Assembly (NCBI GenBank): GCA_014649155.1
Contig: BMSM01000011.1
Location: 62,001-126,000, forward strand
Reading direction: 5' to 3'
Length of the DNA stretch: 64,000 nucleotides
From: Streptomyces griseoviridis
GTDB taxonomy: Bacteria > Actinomycetota > Actinomycetes > Streptomycetales > Streptomycetaceae
Part shown: piece by piece, positions 58,581 through 64,000 of the stretch
Position numbering within the stretch: position 1 is the stretch's first letter
Layout: every line of letters begins with the position of its first letter
The notes under the pieces: generated by a model
Databases searched by the model: none
Told to the model about the DNA's origin: nothing
What the model saw: the letters and a program-made list of their open reading frames with translations, nothing else
Program-made: the position numbers and the translations under genes

Positions 58581-59315
58581 TTACCCGAAGGTGGACGGGG
58601 CTCCAAAACGAGTATCGGCGCCGAGGACCGAGGGGAGTTCCGCGAGGGACGCGATGCGGCGCGGGCCGGCCGGCGGGTCGACGGTCGCGTACGCGCCGCC
58701 CCGGTCGATCCAGACCGACAGCAGTCCGGCCTCGGCGGCACCCCGGCCGTCGATCTCCGGGTGGTCACCCACGTAGGCGACCTGGTGCGGGGCGAGGGCG
58801 AGGGCGTCGCAGGCCGCCAGGAAGGCGTCGGCGGCGGGCTTGGAGACGCCCAGCTCGGCGGCGCAGAGGACGGCCTCGAAGCGGTCGTGGACGCCGAGGA
58901 CGCGCAGCTTGCGGTCCTGGACGGTGAGGCTGGAGTTGGAGAGGACGGCGTGCCGGTGGGTGGCCGCCAGGGTGTCCAGCACGGGCAGGACGTCGGGGAA
59001 GAGCGACCAGGCGGCCTCGTAGTGGACGAGGTACCGGTCGAACCAGTCGTCGGCCTCGGCGTCGGTCAGCTCCGGGCGGTCCAGGAAGACGCGGGTGCGG
59101 TCGCGCCGCTGGGTGAGGAAGTCCACCTCGCCGGCCGCGAACCGGGCCCACTGGGCGTCGGTGATCGTCCGCCAGTGGGCGAGGGCCTCCTCGGCGCTCC
59201 CGTGCCGGTCGAGCAGCCGCTCGGCCACGAGATGGGCGCGCAGGCCCTCGCGGTCCGCGGTGGTGTAGTCGAAGAGGGTGTCGTCGACGTCCCAGACCAC
59301 GGCTTCGATCGTCAT
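58581..59315 (-). CDS. HAD-superfamily hydrolase
   Basis: A 244-residue haloacid dehalogenase-type phosphatase. Motif I is WDVDDTLFDY near the N-terminus, motif II is LSNSS, motif III lies at GVSKPAADAF, and motif IV is VGDHPEID. A helical cap occupies about residues 20-90. GAGGA precedes ATG 59315. The substrate is unknown. It lies 78 bp after gltX, separated by a hairpin, so it probably has an independent promoter. Confidence 0.88.
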   Translation of the reverse strand: MTIEAVVWDVDDTLFDYTTADREGLRAHLVAERLLDRHGSAEEALAHWRTITDAQWARFAAGEVDFLTQRRDRTRVFLDRPELTDAEADDWFDRYLVHYEAAWSLFPDVLPVLDTLAATHRHAVLSNSSLTVQDRKLRVLGVHDRFEAVLCAAELGVSKPAADAFLAACDALALAPHQVAYVGDHPEIDGRGAAEAGLLSVWIDRGGAYATVDPPAGPRRIASLAELPSVLGADTRFGAPSTFG

Positions 59316-59343
59316 GTCCTCGACGGTACCCGGGGGTACGGCG

Positions 59344-59383
59344 AAGGGGCAGCACACCGGAACGTCACGGTGGGCTGCCCCTT
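59344..59383 (-). terminator. gltX terminator
   Basis: Arms 59344-59359 and 59368-59383 pair over 16 bp with one mismatch, 8-nt loop, 10 bp past the gltX stop. Confidence 0.75.
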
Positions 59384-59393
59384 GCCGGGCGGG

Positions 59394-60887
59394 CTACCCG
59401 GCCAGTCGCGCGAGCGCCGCGTCGATCCTGGTCAGCGCCTTCTCCTTGCCCAGGACCTCCAGGGACTCGAAGAGCGGCAGGCCGACCGTGCGGCCGGTGA
59501 CGGCGACGCGGACCGGCGCCTGGGCCTTGCCGAGCTTGAGACCGTGGGCCTCGCCGGCGGCCAGGACGGCTTCCTTGAGGGACTCCGGGGAGCTCCAGTC
59601 CGCCGCGTCCAGCTTCTCGCGGGCGGTGCGCAGCAGGGCGTCGGAGCCCTCCTTCATCGCCTTGGTCCAGCTCGCCTCGTCGAAGACCGGCTCAGGGAGG
59701 AACAGGAAGTCGACGTTGTCGGTGATCTCGGAGAGCACCTTCAGGCGGGTCTGCGCGTGCGGGGCGATCGCCTGCCACTTGGTCTCGTCGAAGTCCTCCG
59801 GGGCCCAGGGGGCGACGGGGGCCTTCAGCCAGGGACGGCAGCGCTCGGCGAAGTCCTTCACCTCCAGCATGCGGATGTGGTCGCCGTTGATCGCCTCGCA
59901 CTTCTTGAGGTCGAAGCGCGCCGGGTTGGGGTTGACGTCCTTGACGTCGAAGGCGGCGACCATCTCGTCGATGGTGAAGATGTCCTGATCGGCCGAGAGG
60001 GACCAGCCGAGCAGGGAGAGGTAGTTGAGCAGACCCTCGGGGAGGAAGCCGCGCTCCCGGTAGAGGTTCAGGGAGGACTGCGGGTCGCGCTTGGAGAGCT
60101 TCTTGTTGCCTTCGCCCATCACGTACGGCAGGTGGCCGAAGGCGGGGATCTCCTTGGCGACGCCCAGCTCGATCAGCGCCTTGTAGAGGGCGATCTGGCG
60201 CGGGGTGGAGGAGAGCAGGTCCTCGCCGCGCAGGACGTGGGTGATCTCCATCAGGGCGTCGTCGACCGGGTTGACCAGCGTGTACAGCGGGGCGCCGTTG
60301 GCGCGGACGATGCCGTAGTCCGGGACGTTCTCCGGGGTGAAGGTCAGCTCGCCGCGGACCAGGTCGGTGAAGGTGATCGTCTCGTCCGGCATCCGGAAGC
60401 GGACGATGGGCGTGCGGCCCTGGGCCTCGTACTCCTCGATCTGCGCGGCGGTGAGGTCGCGGCAGTGGCCGTCGTAGCCGGAGGGCCGGCCGGCGGCGCG
60501 GGCGGCCTCGCGGCGGGTGTCCAGCTCCTCCTGGGAGCAGTAGCAGCGGTAGGCGTGGCCGGCGTCCAGGAGCTTCTGGGCGATCTCCTTGTAGAGGTCC
60601 ATGCGCTGCGACTGGCGGTACGGGGCGTGCGGGCCGCCGACCTCGGGGCCCTCGTCCCAGTCGAAGCCGAGCCAGCGCATGGAGTCCAGGAGCTGGTGGT
60701 AGGACTCCTCGCTGTCGCGGGCGGCGTCGGTGTCCTCGATGCGGAACACGAAACGAGCACCGCTGCCCTGGTGGTGGCGCGCGAAGGCCCAGTTGAACAG
60801 GGCGGTGCGGACCAGGCCCACGTGGGGGTTACCGGTGGGCGAGGGACAGAAACGGACGCGTACGGGGGAGCCGGGTGCGCTAGCCAC
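59394..60887 (-). CDS. gltX: glutamyl-tRNA synthetase
   Basis: This enzyme charges tRNA-Glu and, non-discriminatingly in actinobacteria, tRNA-Gln as precursor for amidation. The 497-residue class I enzyme has the HIGH-like FCPSPTGNPHVGLVRTALFN, CYCSQEELDTRREAARAAGR (variant zinc region) and the KMSKS-type KLSKRD loop. GTG 60887 (VASAPGSPVRVRF) overlaps the preceding gene by 8 bp; TTG 60896 is less likely. It lies 0.9 kb from the tRNA-Glu/Gln cluster. Confidence 0.96.
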   Translation of the reverse strand: MASAPGSPVRVRFCPSPTGNPHVGLVRTALFNWAFARHHQGSGARFVFRIEDTDAARDSEESYHQLLDSMRWLGFDWDEGPEVGGPHAPYRQSQRMDLYKEIAQKLLDAGHAYRCYCSQEELDTRREAARAAGRPSGYDGHCRDLTAAQIEEYEAQGRTPIVRFRMPDETITFTDLVRGELTFTPENVPDYGIVRANGAPLYTLVNPVDDALMEITHVLRGEDLLSSTPRQIALYKALIELGVAKEIPAFGHLPYVMGEGNKKLSKRDPQSSLNLYRERGFLPEGLLNYLSLLGWSLSADQDIFTIDEMVAAFDVKDVNPNPARFDLKKCEAINGDHIRMLEVKDFAERCRPWLKAPVAPWAPEDFDETKWQAIAPHAQTRLKVLSEITDNVDFLFLPEPVFDEASWTKAMKEGSDALLRTAREKLDAADWSSPESLKEAVLAAGEAHGLKLGKAQAPVRVAVTGRTVGLPLFESLEVLGKEKALTRIDAALARLAG

Positions 60888-61665
60888 GCTTGACAACCTT
60901 GTTGGTGAGAGTGCCGATGCCTTCGATGGTGACGGCGACCTCGTCGCCGACGTTCAGGGGGCCGACCCCGGCCGGGGTGCCGGTGAGGATCACGTCGCCG
61001 GGGAGCAGGGTCATCGCCTCGGTGACGTTGACGACCAGGTCCTCGATGGAGTGGATCATCTCGCTGGTGCGGCCGAGCTGACGCTGCTGTCCGTTGACGG
61101 TGAGCTGGATGGTCAGGTCGGCGGCGCGGGCGAGGTCGATGTCCGTCTCCACCCAGGGGCCCAGCGGGCAGGAGGTGTCGAAGCCCTTGGCGCGGGCCCA
61201 CTGCTTCTCGCGGCGCTGGACGTCGCGGGCGGTGATGTCGTTGGCGCAGGTGAAGCCGAGGATGACGTCCGCGACCCGGTCGCGCGGGACCTCGCGGCAC
61301 ATGCGGCCGATGACCACGGCCAGTTCGGCCTCGTGGTGCAGCTCCTGCGAGAAGGAGGGGTACTGGATCTGGTCGCCGGAGCCGATGACCGAGGTGGACG
61401 GCTTGAAGAAGGCGAACGGCGCGTCCGGCACCTCGTTGCCCAGTTCCCGGGCGTGCTCGGCGTAGTTGCGGCCGAAGGCGACGACCTTGTTGGGGAGCAC
61501 CGGCGGCAGCAGCCGGACCTTGCTCAGCGGGACCTTCGTGCCGGACAGCTCGAAGTCCGCGAAGGGGATGCCCTTGATGATGTCGAGGACGAGCTGGTCC
61601 GGCTGGTCGCCCTCGACCGCGCCGAAGGCGACGTTCCCGTCGATGGAGAACCTGGCGATGCGCAC
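60880..61665 (-). CDS. fumarylacetoacetate hydrolase family protein
   Basis: A 261-residue member of the FAH family acting on 2-oxo- or 2-hydroxy-acid-type carbon-carbon bonds. Family segments include PPVLPNKVVAFGRNYAEHAR, HHEAELAVVIGRM (metal ligands), GFTCANDITARDVQRR and LLPGDVILTGTPAGVG. It resembles actinobacterial 5-oxopent-3-ene or oxaloacetate-type hydrolases; the substrate cannot be set from sequence. GTG 61665 starts it. It overlaps gltX by 8 bp, so the two are probably co-translated. Confidence 0.88.
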   Translation of the reverse strand: MRIARFSIDGNVAFGAVEGDQPDQLVLDIIKGIPFADFELSGTKVPLSKVRLLPPVLPNKVVAFGRNYAEHARELGNEVPDAPFAFFKPSTSVIGSGDQIQYPSFSQELHHEAELAVVIGRMCREVPRDRVADVILGFTCANDITARDVQRREKQWARAKGFDTSCPLGPWVETDIDLARAADLTIQLTVNGQQRQLGRTSEMIHSIEDLVVNVTEAMTLLPGDVILTGTPAGVGPLNVGDEVAVTIEGIGTLTNKVVKRG

Positions 61666-61770
61666 GGGTTGCTTGGCCCCTTGACTGATACGGCTGGAGT
61701 CTGACGCTCCAGGCTAACGCGGCAAGGGGGCCGCGCCTCGCGCGGCGCTTCCGCGCGGCGGCGGCGCGTG

Positions 61771-61962
61771 CTACTCGGCGGGCGCCTTGGCCGAGGCGGG
61801 GATCTCCATGAGGATCGTGCGCTTGGGGTTGGCCGTCTGGGCCGGCAGCTCGACGGGGTGCTCCGGGCGCTCCGCCGCCTGCAGTTCGCCGGCGTCCTTC
61901 AGGTGGACCAGCGTGGTGCGGCGCGGGTTGGCGATCTTGTGGAACATCATCGTCGTCTTCAC
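61771..61962 (-). CDS. small hypothetical protein with internally repeated motif
   Basis: A frame of 63 residues beginning VKTTMMFHKIANPRRTTLVH. Two copies of a motif are visible: ANPRRTTLVHL and ANPKRTILMEI, about 30 residues apart. The repeat suggests a real coding sequence rather than chance. GTG 61962 is one of several possible starts; none has a clear ribosome binding site, and the frame runs open further upstream. No family recognised. It precedes the FAH-family gene by 105 bp. Confidence 0.5.
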   Translation of the reverse strand: MKTTMMFHKIANPRRTTLVHLKDAGELQAAERPEHPVELPAQTANPKRTILMEIPASAKAPAE

Positions 61963-62070
61963 GGTCGTACGAGCCTCGTCGGGTGCGGGCGCCGGGCGGG
62001 CCGTCGAACGGGCCTCACGGGGGCGCGGGTTGTCGGATTTGCCTTCTCTGTAAAGCCTCAGGCTATGCAC

Positions 62071-62561
62071 GCCATTCCCGGCGGAGCCGTGGAGGACTCA
62101 TGATCTCCGTGTGAGTTTGCTCACTGAGCAAGGGGCAAAGCGGTCAAAGCAGGCCGGCACCCGGTGACCATGAAACGGACATTGTCCCCTTGAAGCGCCC
62201 ATTCCGCTCCTGATCATGGCGACTGGGACACCCGTCACGGACCGATGACTCGTGGCCATACGTCCGTTTTGCCACCGAGCACTCTCTACGTCCGGTGATC
62301 CGGCCCTCACAAGCTGTCACGCCGGTCACGGGCTGTCCCATGGCCCTTGTTGGAGATCCTGCACTGTGCTGGAATTCCACGGACCGCCGCGGGATCGAGC
62401 CGGCACAGGGGGCGCAGCGAAGCGCCGCGTGGCGGCGAGAGGGGGAGCCGGCGCCGGTTACTCACGACCATCAGGGGGCGTATTCAGGGCGCTCCCAAGA
62501 CGCCGACACCGTGCCCCGCCGTTCACGCGGTGGGGCGCCTGGTCCAGAGGTTGCGACGCTA
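62071..62561. other. intergenic region upstream of the sensor kinase gene
   Basis: About 490 bp between the divergent small gene and the sensor kinase. It is less GC-rich around 62090-62300. I see no clear hairpin, repeat or RNA gene; it must contain promoters for both directions. Confidence 0.5.
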
Positions 62562-64000
62562 GTGCAGGGACGTTTCAAGAGGGATGGCAGCGCTTCGGCG
62601 GAGCCGGAGCCGCAGGGTGGGACTGGCCCCATGACAGGCAGCTCCTCTCCCCAGCACGCCCAGCACGCCCAAAAGGCTGCCCCGGGCCCGGCCGCGTCCG
62701 GTGCCGGCGGCGAGCGCACCGGCCGCGGCGGACCGTCGGCGGCGCCCGCCGCGGAGAGCCAGGCGCCCGCGGCGAAACCGCCCAAGGGGCCGAGCGGGCC
62801 GGGGTCGCGCATGGCGCTGCGCAACTGGCGGATCTCCACCCGACTGGTGTCGCTGCTGGCGCTCCCGGTGGTCGCGGCCACCTCACTGGGCGCCCTGCGC
62901 ATCACCCAGTCCATGGACGACATCCAGCAGCTCGACAACATGAAGCTGCTGACCGAGATGACCGCCCGCGCCACCGAGCTGGCCGCCGCCCTCCAGGAGG
63001 AGCGCGACAAGTCCGCCGGTCCGCTGGCGCACCACTCGACCTCCAGCGCGACCGCGGTGAAGGGCGACCGGGAGAAGACCGACCGGGCCCTGGCCACCTT
63101 CCTCGACGGCTCCGAGGACATCGACGCGGCGAGCAAGGACGGCAACCTGCTGGGCGTCCGCGACACCGTCGTCGGTCTCGCCAGCCAGCTCAACAACCTG
63201 AGCAAGATCCGCAACTCGGCCTACGAGTCGCAGGACAACTCGACGCAGACCGTCGACGCCTACCACCGGCTGATCACCAGCCTCCTGGACCTCTCCCAGG
63301 ACATGGCCGAGGCGACCAGCAACCCCGACATGATCCAGCGCACCCGTGCGCTGGCCGCGTTCTCCTCCGCCAAGGAGTACGCCTCGGTCCAGCGCGCCGT
63401 GATCGCGGCGGCGCTGCCCGCGAGCAACACCACGCCCGGTGACCTCTCCGAGAACGACCGGCTGTACGCCCAGGCGGCGTCCGACAGCCAGGCGTCCGAG
63501 CTGCTGAGCTTCACCAGCATCTACGGGGACGACGCGGACGAGCTGCTCCAGCCCATCCAGGAGGGCAACCCGACCATCGAGTCGGCGGACAAGTACGCCG
63601 GCCGGGTCCTGGCCCAGCAGGACGCCATCAAGGAGATGGAGAAGCAGTCCTACCAGGACTGGCTGGACGACAGCTCGACCAAGATCGAGCAGATGACCAA
63701 GATCGAGCACACGCTGCTCGAGGACATGGAGCAGAAGGCGCGCGAGCTGCGCAGCGAGTCGGAGCGGGAGGCGATCCTCTCCGGCGCGCTGATCCTGATC
63801 GTGCTCGGCGTCTCGCTGGTCGGCGCGTTCGTCGTGGCCCGCTCCATGATCCGCTCGCTGCGCCGCCTGGAGGAGACCGCCACCAAGGTCGCCTCCGACC
63901 GCCTGCCCGAGCTGGTCAAGCAGCTCTCCGAGTCGGACCCGCAGGACGTGGACACCTCCGTGGAGTCGGTCGGTGTGCACTCCCGGGACGAGATCGGCAA
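62562..64000 (+). CDS. cvnA1: nitrate/sulfonate-sensing-type histidine kinase, conservon CvnA1-like (3' end cut off)
   Basis: A sensor kinase truncated by the right edge after 479 codons, before the kinase core. Order: Pro/Ala-rich cytoplasmic start (about 1-80), membrane segment around ISTRLVSLLALPVVAATSLG, a large extracytoplasmic helical domain of the nitrate/sulfonate-sensing (NIT) type with VQRAVIAAALPASNTTPGDL and LQEERDKSAGPLAHH, a second membrane segment (ILSGALILIVLGVSLVGAFV), then a HAMP linker (MIRSLRRLEETATKVASDRL). GTG 62562 (VQGRFKRDGSASAEPEP) matches the S. coelicolor conservon-1 kinase start from memory. CvnBCD genes would lie beyond the window. Confidence 0.82.
   Translation, partial: MQGRFKRDGSASAEPEPQGGTGPMTGSSSPQHAQHAQKAAPGPAASGAGGERTGRGGPSAAPAAESQAPAAKPPKGPSGPGSRMALRNWRISTRLVSLLALPVVAATSLGALRITQSMDDIQQLDNMKLLTEMTARATELAAALQEERDKSAGPLAHHSTSSATAVKGDREKTDRALATFLDGSEDIDAASKDGNLLGVRDTVVGLASQLNNLSKIRNSAYESQDNSTQTVDAYHRLITSLLDLSQDMAEATSNPDMIQRTRALAAFSSAKEYASVQRAVIAAALPASNTTPGDLSENDRLYAQAASDSQASELLSFTSIYGDDADELLQPIQEGNPTIESADKYAGRVLAQQDAIKEMEKQSYQDWLDDSSTKIEQMTKIEHTLLEDMEQKARELRSESEREAILSGALILIVLGVSLVGAFVVARSMIRSLRRLEETATKVASDRLPELVKQLSESDPQDVDTSVESVGVHSRDEIG

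Noticed and set aside
1..64000. A genomic island, prophage, insertion sequence or biosynthetic cluster
   Set aside because: No transposase, integrase, phage structural, polyketide or peptide synthetase gene is present. Gene content is core streptomycete throughout, and the tRNA cluster is not flanked by an integrase.

Overview
This window is core chromosome of a Streptomyces species. It has very high GC content, frequent GTG starts, and a set of genes found together only in streptomycetes: whiG, nsdA, hupS (an HU protein with a lysine-rich tail), ndgR, glcP, four tandem type I signal peptidases and a conservon-type sensor kinase. Gene order matches, from memory, the S. coelicolor interval running from cvnA1 to whiG, with the window in the opposite orientation. 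I saw no insertion sequence, prophage, CRISPR array, attachment site, replication origin or secondary-metabolite cluster.

Layout. 1-12 kb (all minus strand): rpsP, a KH-domain RNA-binding gene, rimM, trmD and rplS (ribosome and tRNA maturation) lead into sipW-sipX-sipY, then sipZ with a NUDIX gene, DUF2469, yraN, a comM-type Mg-chelatase ATPase and dprA, ending in whiG (cut off by the left edge). 12-24 kb: a SprT-like zinc protein, a methyltransferase, ftsH, ffh, the nitrogen operon amtB-glnK-glnD, and nsdA. 24-35 kb: a primase/polymerase-domain protein, ftsY, an NCS1 nucleobase permease, glcP, smc, a small coiled-coil protein and acylphosphatase. 35-46 kb: a CAP-domain membrane protein, an HxlR regulator, DUF177-rpmF-rnc-mutM, a DivIVA-like protein, and fakA-like, recG, rsmD, coaD. 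46-57 kb: rpmB, thiL-thiD, an Lrp-type ligand domain, a lipoprotein, plsC-gpsA-ddlA, cofC, hupS and leuC-leuD. 57-64 kb: ndgR, a five-gene tRNA-Glu/Gln cluster, a HAD phosphatase, gltX, a fumarylacetoacetase-family gene, a small hypothetical gene and the start of a nitrate/sulfonate-type sensor kinase (cut off by the right edge).

How the parts fit. The window groups protein synthesis and export (rpsP, rplS, rpmB, rpmF, trmD, rimM, ffh, ftsY, signal peptidases, FtsH), nitrogen control (amtB-glnK-glnD with a GlnR-like box), DNA maintenance (smc, recG, mutM, dprA, hupS), and envelope or cofactor synthesis (ddlA, plsC, gpsA, coaD, thiDL, cofC). Several developmental or antibiotic regulators are interspersed (whiG, nsdA, ndgR, rnc/absB).

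The least explained sequence lies between genes: an array of 24-bp repeats organised in 96-bp blocks beside ftsY, a 4 x 40-bp tandem repeat beside glcP, a 34-bp interrupted palindrome upstream of the CAP-domain gene, repeat tracts upstream of recG and the methyltransferase, and paired compensatory changes among the tRNA copies. I found no convincing previously undescribed multi-gene system.
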